A stretch of 21,869 nucleotides of DNA, from contig MU119743.1 of the NCBI GenBank assembly GCA_014904845.1, positions 1 to 21,869 on the forward strand, given 5' to 3'. The DNA comes from Acephala macrosclerotiorum. Taxonomy: Eukaryota > Ascomycota > Leotiomycetes > Helotiales > Mollisiaceae. Each line of letters starts with the position of its first letter. The stretch's first letter is position 1. Under the pieces are notes generated by a model. The model saw nothing but the letters and a program-made list of their open reading frames with translations. It did no database searches and was not told where the DNA came from. Position numbers and translations under genes: made by a program. Positions 1-13,480 of this stretch are shown piece after piece.

Positions 1-1510
1 TAAATAAAATATAATAATTTAAAAAACATTTAATAAAAAATAATAATAAAATTCGTTTATTATTAATATTAAAATCGTTTTTATAATTAATAATCATTTA
101 TTAAATATTTAAAACTTTTATAATTATTATAAAAAATTATATTATATTGAAATTAAATATTTTATTAAATATTTTTATTTTAAAAAAAATTTTAATATTA
201 AAAAAAAAAAATCAAAAATCAAATAATATAAAAATTTTATTTTTAAAAAAATTAGAATTTTTAATCGAATTTATTAATACGATTATAAATATAATTTACA
301 ATTTTTAATTTTTAATTATTAATAATAAATCGATTTTTATATTCGATTTTTTTTTTCGTTTTTATTTTTTTTTTACTCGATATAAATTTTTTTATTTTTA
401 TTAAATCTTTTAAAAATAATTAAATTATTAATATTAATTATATTAATTATTTTATTATAAATCGATTTTAATTTATTAATTTCAAATTATATAAAAATAT
501 AAAAAAATAAATCAAATTCGAAAAAATTAAAAACGTTTTTATTTAAATTTTAAATTTAAATAAAAAATTAATAATATTTATTTTAATTAATATTAAATAA
601 TATTCGTTTATAAAATTATATAATTTTATTTCGATTTTTTAATTTTTTAAAAATAAAATTTTTTATTTATAATTTTACGAAAATTTAATCTTATAAATAA
701 TTAATAAATATAAAATTAATATTATTATATAAAACGATTTTTAATTTTTCGATTAAATCAAATAATTTTTTTATATTATTTTATAATAATCGTTATTTTA
801 ATTATTAAAATCTCTATTAAATAAAATTTTTATTTATTTAAATTATTTAAAATTTATATAATTATTTAAAATAAATTTATTTAATACAATTATATAAATT
901 ATTTCGATATTTAAAAATTTAATAAACTTTTAATCGATTTTATAATTAAATTTAAAAATAAATTATATATTTATAATATATATATTATATAAAAAAAAAT
1001 ATTTAATAAAATTAATTTATTTTAATATAATCGATTTAATTTTTATTAAAAAATTTAATAATAATCGATTTTTTATTATTTTTATATATAATAAAATTAA
1101 ATTAATATAAATATATATTATTAAATTTAAAAATAAAATTATAAATTATTTTATTTATTTTATTTAGTATTTTAAATATGAAAATAAAAATTAAATAATT
1201 AAATAATTAAATAATAATAAAATAATAATAAAAAAAATACGTAATTAATAAATTTTATAAAGTTTTTAAAAAAAACAAAATCTATTAAAAATTTATTAAA
1301 TTATATTTATTCGAAATAAATAATTTATATTAAAATAAAATTCAATTTTATTTTTCAATTTTTTATTTTATATAAAATATATAAAAAAACGAAATTATTT
1401 TTTTTAAAAATATATACAATAAATATTTTATTTTATTTTTTAATAAATTATAAACTCGAATTTTATATTAAATTTAATTTTTATTTCGTTTTTTTTTATT
1501 TAATAAAATT

Positions 1511-1620
1511 TTTATTATTTTATTAATTATTAATTATTTTATTAATTATTTATTATTTTATTAATTATTAATTATTTTATTAATTATTTATTATTTTATT
1601 AATTATTTATTATTTAATTA
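1511..1620. repeat. 38-bp minisatellite, about 2.8 copies
   Basis: A 38-base unit starting TTTATTATTTTATTAATT occurs exactly at 1511-1548 and 1549-1586, and a third partial copy runs from 1587 to about 1620 before diverging. Each unit is itself two similar 18-20 base halves built from ATTAATTATT and TTATTATTTTATT, so the array looks like a duplicated short unit. It contains no G or C. No function is evident; replication slippage is the likely origin. Confidence 0.8.
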
Positions 1621-3793
1621 AATTTTTTTAATTTATAATAAAATATTAATTTATATAATAATATATAAAAATTATAATTAATTTTTTCAAAGATTTATTA
1701 AATACTTAAAAACTTTAAAAAATTTTTTTTAAAATTTTTCGAATTTATTAACGATTTTATTTTTTATTTTTTAATTAAATTAATTTTTATTTTTAATTAT
1801 TTTTTATTATATACGAATAAACAATTTCTCGTATTTAATATTTGTAATTTTAATTTTAATTTTTTAAATATTATTATTATAATTATATTAATTTTATTTA
1901 ATTTTATAAAATTAAAACAATTTATAATAAATTCAATTAAATAAAAAAAAGATTTCTCGTTTATTTTAAATTTTTTTTTTTTAATTAAAAAAAAATCAAA
2001 ATTATATTTAACGATTTTTAAAACTTGAAATATTTTATATTAATTATTATTTTTAATTTTTTAAAATAAATATATTTTATTATTTTATTTAATATTTTAT
2101 TTAATATTCGTTTAAAAATTTTATAATCGAAAAAAAAATCGTAAAAAAAATATATTTAATATTTTATTATATAATATTTATAATTATTATAATTTGATTT
2201 ATATATTATAAATATAAAAAAAAATTTATTTTTATTATCAATTTAAATTATTAAATTTTTTATTTATTTATTTAATTTTCTTATTATAAAACTTTTTTTA
2301 TTAATATAAAATTCAAAATATATTTATATAAATTTAATAAAAAATTTTATTAATTAAATATTTAATTAATTTAATTTCGATTAATAATTTAAATATTTTA
2401 TATGAGAAATATTTATCGATTTATAATTATATTAAAATATTTAATCGATTTATTATTATTAAAAAAAATAAAACAAAAGTTTATAAAAAATAATATTAAA
2501 AATAAAAAAATTTAATTAAATCGAAAAAAATATATAAAATTTCAAAAATATTATATAAATCATTTTATTAATTTTCTTTTTATCAAAAACTTTTTATTCA
2601 AATTCGAATAATTTCAATTTAATTTTCAATTTTTATAATAGAATTTTAATTATTAATTTTATTATTTATAAAATACTTTTTAAAATTCGTTTAATATATT
2701 TATTAATATTTTTAATTAAAATTATTATTTTTTTATTTTTAATATTTTTAATAATATTATTTTTTTTTTTCAAATAAATTTTTAAAAAAATTATTATTTT
2801 TTTTTTACAAATTTTATTAATTAATTTAATTATCATATTATTTATTTTTTAAATCAAATTTAAATTTTAATTAAAATTTTTATAATTTTTTAAATCGTTT
2901 AAAATTTAATATTATAATTTTTATTAAATATTTTATTTAATAAATTTTTTTTATTATTTATTCGAATTACGAATTGATTATAAATTCAAATTACAATTAT
3001 ATTTTAATTTTAAATTTAATTTAAATTTTTAAATTTTTAATTAATAATTTTATTTATTTTTTAATTTTATTTTATTAATTATTATAATTTTTTTAAATTT
3101 TTTTAAATAAATTATTTTTTTAATATTTTTTTAAAATTTATTAATCGATTTTTAAACGTATTTATTTGTTTTTAATTTTATTAATATTATTACTATTTAA
3201 AACAATTTAATTTATTATTAAATTTTTTTAATTTTTTTTACAAATTATAAAAATATTTTTATTATTATTTTTTTAAATTAATAATTAATTTTAATTTAAT
3301 AATTTTAAAAATATTTATTAAAAAAATTCGATAAAATATATTTATAAACAATTTTAAATTAATATTTATAATTTATAAAAATAATAATTTTCGTTTTTAC
3401 GATTTAATTAATTTTTATAATTATTATAAAAAATCTTATTATATAAAAATTAAATATTAAATTAATATTTATTTTTATATTATTTTTCGAATTTAAAATA
3501 TTTTTTTTAAAAACAGTTTTTCGTTTTTATAAACTTATATATTATTTTAATTATTAATTTTATTTTATTTTTTATTTTTTGATTTATTATATTTATCGTA
3601 TAAATTTAAAAATAATAGATTTTATATTTACACGTTCGTTAAATACTACGATTAATATTAATCTCGATTATATTAAATAATAAAAAATAAATTTGTCGTT
3701 TAATTTTAAATTATATTTTTTTATTATTTATTATTAATTTATAAAATAAAAAAGCAAATACTATAAACGTAATATTGAAAACTATTAATAATT

Positions 3794-3903
3794 AATTCGA
3801 TATTTTTAAACGTAATATAAAAATATAATAATAAATATATTACGTATTTATATAAATAATAAATACGTTTATATTTTTATATATTAATATAAAATATCGA
3901 ATT
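3794..3903. repeat. Imperfect ~110-bp palindrome
   Basis: A perfect 13-base inverted pair (AATTCGATATTTT at 3794-3806 and its reverse complement at 3891-3903) shares its symmetry axis (about 3848.5) with a second perfect 12-base pair (TATAAAAATATA at 3816-3827 and its complement at 3870-3881). Smaller CG-containing pairs lie inside on other axes: ACGTAATATA 3810-3819 with 3836-3845, and ACGTATTT 3842-3849 with 3861-3868. It could be a decayed hairpin-type element such as a MITE, or a cruciform-prone chance palindrome. No ends or target duplication can be recognised. Confidence 0.5.
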
Positions 3904-5962
3904 TTTATATATAGTTTTAACGATAAAATTGTTAATATATTATCGATTTTTTTTATTTATAATTATTAATAAAACTAATTTTATTTTTATTCGCGTTAAA
4001 AATATTATAATATATATAATATTTTTTATTATTTTTTTAAAATTTAAATTTATTAATTTTGTAAATATTATAAAATTTTTTAAAAATTTAAAAATTAATT
4101 TATAATTTATTAGTTTTTTACTTTAAAAAAAGTTTTTATAAAAAGTATTTTAATTGTTTTTTACGATTTTATTAATAAAATTAAAAACGTTAATAAATAT
4201 AAAAATCAATAATTATTTATTATAATTTTATTAATCGTTTTTTTCGAATAATTTAAATTTTTTATTTTTAAATAAAAAATTTTTTTAATAATTGTTTTTA
4301 CGTATATTAAATAAATATTTTATTCGTTAAATTTTAATATTTACGATTTTTTTATTATATAAAAAAATTTCGAAATTATTAAATAAATAATATATATTAA
4401 TATTATTAAAAAATTTAAAATATAAATTAATTATACGATTTTTCATGTTTTTATAAGATTTTATTTTTTAATAAAAAAACAATCAATTAAAAAATACAAT
4501 TTAAAATATTAAAATTATTATAATAAAACGAAATATATTATATTTACTTATTATAATTATTATAATATTCAATTCAATTAATATATTAAATTTATTGATT
4601 TTAATTATTTTATATAATCGAAATAAAAAAATAATAAATTAATTAAATTTATTAAAAAATAATTCGATATTATTTATAAAATCAAAAATAAATTATATTA
4701 TAATACGAATATAATAAAAAAAATTTCGTAAAATATTTAAATTAAAAATATATTAATAATAATAATAAACTTGCAATTTTAAATATAAAATTTAAAAACG
4801 TATATTTTATTTTTATTTTTTATTATTACTCGTATTAAAAATAGAATTACAATTTACGAAAAAATCGAATTTAATTAATTTGTTATTAAATGAAATATAA
4901 CAAATAAAAAATTTTTTTTTTATAAATTTTTTATAAAAAAACGTTACTAATAATAATATATTTAATTTTTTAAAAATAAATATAAACAAAAATAAATTTT
5001 CGATTATTAATTAATAAATAAATTTTTTTTATTAATATTATAATAATCGTTATAATCGAAAGTTTAAAAAACGAAATTTATTAATTTATTAAATTAATAT
5101 AATTAAAATTTCGTTTTATTATATTATATTATTATACGTTTATAATATATTAAAAATTGATATAATTTGTATTTAAAAATTATAAATAAATTTTTTATTA
5201 AAAATTTAAATTTATTTAAATTATAATTATTACGTATTAATCGATTTATAAAATAATTTTAATAAAATTAAAATTGATTTTTAAAAAATTTCGCGTTTTA
5301 ATTTATATTAAAAAAAGAATTAAACTTCGTATATAATAATAACGTTTAATAAAAAATCGAAATATATTTTAATTAAATATTAATAATCTTTTTATTTTTA
5401 ATATTTATAAATAATTAAAAATAAATAAAATAATAAACTACGTATTATATTTTATTTTATTATATAAATATTTTATTAAAAATAATTTTAATATATATTA
5501 TAATATATTTTATTATAAAAAAATTCGTAAAATAAATAATATTAAAATATTGAAAAAATTTATATAAAATATTAAATACGTATTCGATTTTATATTTTTT
5601 AATATTTTTTTTATTAATATTATTATGAAATTAAATTTATATAATAATTTAAATTATAAAATACAAATTATAATAATTTTTAATTAAAATAAAAACGAAT
5701 TAAAATAAATTTATTATTAAATTATAAAAATAAATCTTTTGAAATTTATTAAATTAATAAAAATTAAAATAATTCGATTTTTCAATTTTTAATAAATTTA
5801 AATATTCGTTTAAATTAATAAATAAATCGAAATTTATACGAATATATTCGATTTAACGATTTAAATAAATCGATAAATTAAATTGTAAAATTATAAAATC
5901 GATTTTATAATAAACGAAAAAATGCGAAAAAATATATAATAAACATTTATAATCGCATATTT

Positions 5963-5981
5963 CGAATAATAAAATTATTCG
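5963..5981. repeat. 8-bp hairpin with CG ends
   Basis: CGAATAAT (5963-5970) and ATTATTCG (5974-5981) are exact inverted copies around an AAA loop. The surrounding stretch 5911-5990 is slightly richer in CpG than its neighbours (TGCGA, TCGCA and TTCGCGAA are nearby). Its size is compatible with chance in such biased DNA. Confidence 0.4.
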
Positions 5982-8565
5982 CGAAATTAAAAAATTAAAA
6001 AAACGAAAAAATTTTATATTAAAATATTATAATTTTTTTTAAAGAAAAATAATATATAATAAATATTTTTAATATTCTTTTTAAAATTTATTAAAAATAA
6101 ATTAAATATTTTATTTATAAATTTTTTAATTAATATTTTAAATATAATTATTTTTTTTAAATTTAAAAACTTATAAAAATTATTATATTATTAAAAACAA
6201 ATAAAAAAAATAAAAATTTAATTAAATTTTAACGTTTAATTATTTTATTTTTTTATGTTTTAAAAAAATTCAAAAAAATAATAATTTAACGTATTATTTA
6301 AACGATTTTTTTTAATAATATTTTTAATTTATAATATAATTAAAAAAATTTTAAAAAATTAATAATAAAATTAATTATTTTATTTATTTACGATTTAAAA
6401 AATATATTATTTTAAAATAAATAAATTATTATTTTTATAATAAACGTATAAAAAACATTTAATATTTTATTTTTATAAAAATTATTTTAATATATAATAT
6501 AATAAATTTTTTTTTTTAAATTTATTAAATCGTTTTTTTATAAATAAAAAAAATTCGAATCAAATTAAAAAAATTTATTATATTTAATTATAAAATAAAT
6601 TATAAAACTTTTTAAATCTTTTTTTTATTATTAATTTTATATATATTATATTTAATTAAATTATTTAAATAAAATTTTATATTTTAATTCAAATACGTAA
6701 ATAATATTTTATTATATTACGTTTTATATTTTTTCGATTTTAACGTCGAATAATTTATTATAAATATTTAAAAAAAATTTAATTAATAATAATATTAATA
6801 AAATTGTATTTATATTCGAAAAAATCGAAATAATTATATTATTAAAAAACGTAAAAATTATAATTCGAATTATATTATTAATAATTAATTTATTATTTAT
6901 TTTATTATTATTATTATTTTTAAAAATAAATAAACGATTTTTAAATAATTAAAAATATAATTCGATAAAAAATTTAATTTTAAATATTATATTGTTAAAC
7001 GTTTAATTAAAATTTAAAAATTTTTATTTTATATTCGCGAATTAATTTATATAATAAACGAATTATTAATTTTTTTATTTTAAAAAATAATAATTATTTG
7101 TATTATATTATTAGTTTTATATAATATAAAAATATAATATATATAAAAAAAATCGATAAAATTTAATTATTAAAATAAAATCGAATAAATTAATATTAAA
7201 AATAATAAATTTATATAATTTATTAATAATATAATTTTAATTATAATAAAAAAAAAATTTTTAATTTAAAAAATTATATTAAATATTATATTTTTTCAAA
7301 ACGTAAATTTTTTATTAAAAAAATAATATTAAAAAAAATAAAATTATAAATAATAAACGAATAAATTTATTAATATAATAAATTTTTTTTTTAATTAATT
7401 AAAATAAAATTATAAAAATTCAAATACGAATTAAAATGAAAATTTAATAATTTAATATTTTATTTTTTGAAATATTACTTTTTTAATTAATAATTTTTTA
7501 TTTTTTTTTTAAATATAAAATCGATTTTACGAATAAATTTAATAAAATAATAATAATATAAAACTTTAAAAAAATAATAAATAAATTTATAATTAATAAA
7601 TATAATAATCTTTTTAAACGATTTTAAATAAATTATTAATAAAATTCAATATATAAATTACAATTACGCGATTTATTAAAATAAAAAAAATAATTAATAA
7701 TAAAATACAATTTAATTAATAATTTTTTATACGTTTTTAATATAAAAATTATTAAAATTTATAGAAATTTTAAATATATAATAAAATTTAAATTTATAAT
7801 TAATAATAAACGATTTTGATTTTATATAAATAATATATTAATAATTTAATATATTTATAAAAATATAAAATGTAAAAATTTATTAAATTTTAAAATATAT
7901 AAAAATTAAAAATAATAAAATTGTAAATATATTTATAATTTATAATATATTAAAATAATAATAAAATAATAATTTTATATTAAAATTAATTATTATAAAT
8001 ATTCGTTTTATTATAAAAAGATTTAAAAATTAAATACGAATAAAATAATAAATTTAAAATAAAATCAATTTTTTAAAATAATATAAAAATTAAAATTTTT
8101 TTTATAACGTTAAATTATTATTAAAATTAAAATTTATTTAATTTAAATTTTATTATTTTTTAATATTTTACATTTTTTATAAAAACTTTTTTTAATATTA
8201 TATAAAATATAATTATTTAAAAATCAAATTTATTTATTTATATAATTTATTTAAAGTTTTAACGCATTTTATATTTTATTAAAAAACGAAAAATCGTTTT
8301 ATTATATAATTAAAAAATAAAAAAAATAAAATTTTTTATTATTAAAAAAAAAATTTAAAATTTATTCGCGCTTTTTTAATCGTATTAAAAAACTTCGTAA
8401 ATTTTTTTAAAACTACAAAATTTTATTTTAAAATTTGTATTCGTTAAAATATAATATAATAATATAACGTGAAAATAAAAAATATATTAAAAAAAAAATA
8501 TACGAAATTTAAAATAATACGATATTATTTTAAAAAAAATACAAATTAAAATATTTAAAATTAAA

Positions 8566-8595
8566 AATTTAATTTAATTTAATTTAATTTAATTT
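8566..8595. repeat. (AATTT)6 microsatellite
   Basis: Six uninterrupted copies of the pentamer AATTT. Simple-sequence repeat inside the degraded tract; no gene context. Confidence 0.9.
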
Positions 8596-8862
8596 TATAT
8601 TTTATTATAATTTTTTTTTATTAGTTTTATAATTTCAAATTTTTAAATTATTTTTATAATTTTATAATTTTAATAATATAATTAACTTTTTTTTATATTT
8701 TTTAATATTATTTATAATTATTAATTATATATATTTTTTTAATATATTATTTTAATTAAAAAAAATTTATTATATAATTTTTTAATTTAATATATTTTTA
8801 TATTTTATAAAAAATTTCAAAATAAATTTTTTTTATTTATTATTCGTTTAATATAAATTAAT

Positions 8863-8882
8863 ATTATTATTATTATTATTAT
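8863..8882. repeat. (ATT)6 microsatellite
   Basis: Six uninterrupted ATT triplets followed by AT. Simple-sequence repeat with no gene context. Confidence 0.9.
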
Positions 8883-10777
8883 AAAAAGTTTTATATATTA
8901 TATACGATATTTAATTATATTTTTAATAAATTATAATTAAAATTATATAAAAAAAAGATTTATAAAAAAATAATAAATAATAAATAAAAAAAACAATAAA
9001 AATTAATAATAAAAAATTAAAATTTCAAATAAAATTTTTATTTTAATTTAAAATATTTTATATAATAATTATTTAAACAATATAAATAAAATTAATATTA
9101 TAATTAAATATATTTAAATCGAATTTAAATTAATTTATAAACGATTAATTAAATAATAAATAATTCTTTTTTTAATTATAAAAATTATTCGATTTTTATA
9201 ATTATTTAAAATTTTTAAAACGATTTTTTTAATAATATTTTTATTAATTTATTTGCAATTTATTATAACGTATAAATATATTTTAAAAAAACAAATTTTT
9301 TATTAATTTTTTTACAAATGAAATAATATTAAATATTAATATATTTTATTCGAATATAAAATCGAAAATTTTTTATAAATATAATAACGTTTTAATTATT
9401 TTTATAAATAATAATCGTATTCGTATTTAAATTATCGAAATCAATTTATTTAAAAAAACTTTAAAATTAAATTATTTTTTTAATTGTATTTATTTATTTA
9501 ATATATTCGATTTTATAAAATAAAAATAAAATCGTAAATTTATATTTAATAAATTAATTAATAATTATTAATTTTATATTAAAAACGTAATCGAATATCG
9601 TTTATTTAATATTTTAATTTTTAATTTAATTAAAATTAATATAATTTTTAAATAATTAAATCGATTTTTAAAAAATTAAATTTATATTAAATATATTTTA
9701 AATATATTAAAAAATCTTTTTTATTATTTTTATATATATTTTAATCGAATTTAAAATAAATTAATTAACGATTAAAATAATATAAATAAAATCGAATTAC
9801 GTATTAAATATAATATATATAAAAAAATCAATAACAAATTAATATATTCGTTAAAAAAAAATGTTTAATAATTTTTATATTTAAATAAAAATAATATAAA
9901 TTAAAATCGAATATATAAAAATAAAAATATTAATATTAAAAAGTTTAAAATTTTATTTTAAAAAAAAATTAATAAAAAAATTATATTATATATAAAAAAA
10001 TTATTTAAAATTATATAAAATTTTATTTAATTTAATAATTTTTTAATTATAAATAATAATAAAAACAAAAATAGTTTTATAATTTATTAATTTTATAAAA
10101 ATCGATTTTTTTTTATTATTTAAAATTACAAATTATTTATTATATTTTATATTATAAAAATATTTTTATAATATTATATTTAAATCGAAATATTTATTTT
10201 TTTATAAATAATTTATAATCGTTTAAATATTTTATTTTTTAATAATAATATATATTTTTTTTATATTATTATTTTTTATTATTTTTATTATAAATAATTT
10301 ATAATTTGTTTAAATATTTAAAATTCAAAAAATTTATTCGAATTCGCGTAATTGAAAAAAAAAATTATATACGTTAATAATAAATTCAATATAAAAAAAA
10401 ATTAAAAAATTATTAAAAATAAAAATAATTAAAAAAAATAATAAAATAATTCAATTTAATATTAAAATTTATTTTATTTTTAAAAAATAAAATAAATATA
10501 ATTCTTTAAAAATAAAAATATTATAAATATTTTTATTATTTTTTAAATTCGTTTTTTATATTAAATAATATATAATACTCGTTTTTGTATTTTTTTTCGA
10601 TTAAATTAAATAAATTTAATCGTTAAAAATAAAATAAAATTAATAAATTAATAAAATTAAAAAAATTTAATTATTTAAAATAATATAAATCGATTTTATT
10701 ATTAATATTTGAATTAAATTTTAATTTTCAAATATAATTCTTTTTTATTATTTAAAAAAATTAAAATTATTAAAAAA

Positions 10778-10808
10778 TTTTTTAATCAAAAATCGATTGA
10801 TTAAAAAA
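10778..10808. repeat. Perfect 11-bp stem, 9-base loop inverted repeat
   Basis: TTTTTTAATCA (10778-10788) and TGATTAAAAAA (10798-10808) are exact reverse complements around a 9-base loop that contains ATCGAT. It resembles an intrinsic terminator in outline (T-rich arm) but has no GC stem and no neighbouring gene, so it is recorded only as structure. A separate 10-base palindrome, TTCGATCGAA, lies just downstream at 10822-10831. Confidence 0.6.
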
Positions 10809-10821
10809 CGTTTTAATTAAA

Positions 10822-10831
10822 TTCGATCGAA
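10822..10831. repeat. CG-rich 10-bp palindrome TTCGATCGAA
   Basis: A perfect palindrome holding two CpG sites 4 bases apart. It fits the general picture that CpG-containing words outlast other C contexts here. No binding protein can be named. Confidence 0.5.
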
Positions 10832-11777
10832 AAATTTTTATATTAAAAATTTAATCGATAATTTGCGTAAAAAAAAAAAATTAATTTAATAATTACAAAT
10901 TGAAAATATAATCAAAAAATAAAAAATTATTAATTTTATATTATTAAATAAATAATTATTATTTTTAAAAAAATAAAAAATTATTTTAAAATTAAAAAAT
11001 AAATTAATTTAAACGAATTTGATTTTAAACGATTAAAAATAAATAATAATAAAATAAATAAATTTATATAATTAATAAATTAATTTTTTATTATTAATTG
11101 TTTTTTTATAATTTAAATCGAATAAAAATATTAAAATTAATAAGTAAAATAAAATAACAAATTTTAATACGAATTTTAATATTAGAAAAAAAATTAATAA
11201 TTTGATAGAATTTATAAAATAATTTATAAATTATTAAAATTCGTATTTGTATTTGTTTTTTAAAATGAATTTGTTTTAAAAAATATATTTAATTTTTTTA
11301 ATTGAAATTACTCGAGTAATACGATTATTTAATTTTAAAATTTTATATAAAATATTTTCTTTATATTTAATTAAAAATTTTTAAACGATTTTATTTCAAT
11401 TTTTTTAATTTTTATTAAAATTATAATAATAAATAATAAAATTAAAAATTTTAATATAATTATAATTAAATTTTTTATTGTATTATATTTCGAATAATAA
11501 TATATTAATTGTGAAATAATATAATTAAAAATAAAAATAATACGTATATTTAATCGATTTTGATTAAAAATTAAAATCGAAATTAAATTCTTTTTAAAAG
11601 TTTTTTTTTTTAAATAATTTAATTAAATTATTTAAATAAAATATTTATTTTTAATAAATATAATTTAATAAATATTTAATCGATTTTATTTTTTTTAAAA
11701 ATTTTATAAAATAAATTAATTATATTAAATATTTTTTTAATTTAATAAAATAATTATATAATTTTAATTTATTTTTT

Positions 11778-11799
11778 TATATAATATATATATTATATA
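11778..11799. repeat. Perfect 22-bp AT palindrome
   Basis: The left half TATATAATATA (11778-11788) is followed at once by its exact reverse complement TATATTATATA (11789-11799). It is made only of A and T, would extrude easily as a cruciform, and may be a chance product of the base bias. Confidence 0.6.
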
Positions 11800-13461
11800 T
11801 AAATAATTTAAACGAATAAAAATTTCGTTTAATCGAAATTTTAATTATTAAAATAATAATTATCGTAAAACAATATAAAGAAAATTATTTAATTCGATTA
11901 AAAAAATAAAATTTTTTTCGTATAATAATATTAATTTTATATTTATTAATTATTTTTAAAATTAAAAAATTGAAATAAAATTATATAATTTTATAAACGA
12001 ATATTATTTAATATTAATAAAAATAAATATTATTAATTTATTATTTAAATTTAAAATAAAAATAAAAATATTTTTAATTTTTTTATATTTTTATATAATT
12101 TAAAATTATTAAATCAAAATTTAATAAATCAAAATTGATTTATAATAATATAATTAATATAATTAATATTAATAATTTAATTGTTTTTAAAAAACTCAAT
12201 AAAAATAAAAAAAATTATATTAAAAATAAATAAAAATAAAAACAAAAAAAAACGAATATAAAAATTAATTTATTATTAATAATTAAAAATTATAATTTAT
12301 AAATTATAATTATAATCGTATTAATAAATTCGATGAATAAAATAAAAAACAATATAAATTCGATTAAAAATTTTAATTTTTTTTTAAAAATAAATTTTTT
12401 ATATTAATCGATTTTCGTTTATTATTATTAATTTTTTTTTTTAATATTAAAATTTTTTTTAAAATAAATATATTTAATAAAATATTTAATTTTAATATAA
12501 TATAATTTTTTATAATAATTATAAAAAATTTAAACGTTTAATAAATAATTATTAATTATAAAAATAATTTTAATATTAATAATAAATGAAATTTATTATT
12601 ATTTTTTATTAAAAGTTTTTTAAATTATTGTATTTTATTTAATTATAAAATTATTAAATATTTAAATAAAATTATAATAAAAATTTTATATATAAATTTA
12701 AATTTTTAAAAAAATCGAAAAATTAATTAAACAAATATAAAAATTATTATTTTATAAAAATTTTTTAATTCGTTATTAATTTAAAAAAAATTAATTTAAA
12801 AAATTAATAATATTTTTATATTCGATTAAAATAAAAATATAAAAACGTATAATAAAATCAATTAATTTTTCGTTTTAAATAAAAAATATTTAATATTTAA
12901 TAAATTTAATTAAAATTTTATATTGTTTTTTAATTATTATATTTGTATCGATTTTTAATAATAAAATAATTTTATTATTAATTTTTTTTTTAAACGAGTA
13001 TTTTTTTTATTATATATTATTTTAAATAAAAATTATTTATTATATTTCGTTTTATAAACGAGTTTTTTTATATAGATTATATTATTTTTAAATTTAAATT
13101 TTGTAATTCAATATAATTTAATAATTATTATATAATATAATTAAAATTATTTATAATAAAAAATTTATCGATTTTATAATAAAAATTAAATTAATTTTTT
13201 TCGTTTTCAAAAATTAAAATCGAATTTAAAATATTTTTTTTTTACGAATATTTTAATTTTTTTAATTATTATTTAAAATTGAATATAATAATATAAATCG
13301 CGTATATTAATAAACGAGATTTTAATTTAAAAAATAAAATACGACGTTAAAATTTTTTTTTTTCAAAATTCGTTATATGTACGAAAAAAAATTATTAATA
13401 AAATTTTTAAATTTATTTACAATTAATTAAATTCGTTTTTTTATTAATAAAAAAAAATTTT

Positions 13462-13480
13462 AAAAAAAAAAAAAAAAAAA
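13462..13480. repeat. 19-base poly-A run
   Basis: Nineteen uninterrupted A residues, preceded by a shorter A run and TTTT. Shortly downstream, at 13498-13499, is the only CpC I noticed in the left tract. It could be the relic of a retroposon tail, but no body of such an element is recognisable on its 5' side. Confidence 0.5.

Noticed and set aside
1511..1620. CRISPR array
   Set aside because: The units are adjacent tandem copies without unique spacers, and no cas-like gene is present.
8350..8400. Second, mutated LTR copy around TTCGCGCTTTT
   Set aside because: It shares only the CGCGCTT word with the LTR 3' part. The other CpG landmarks and TG/CA ends are missing.
10778..10808. Intrinsic transcription terminator
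   Set aside because: The stem contains almost no GC, there is no upstream gene, and the setting is eukaryotic repeat DNA.
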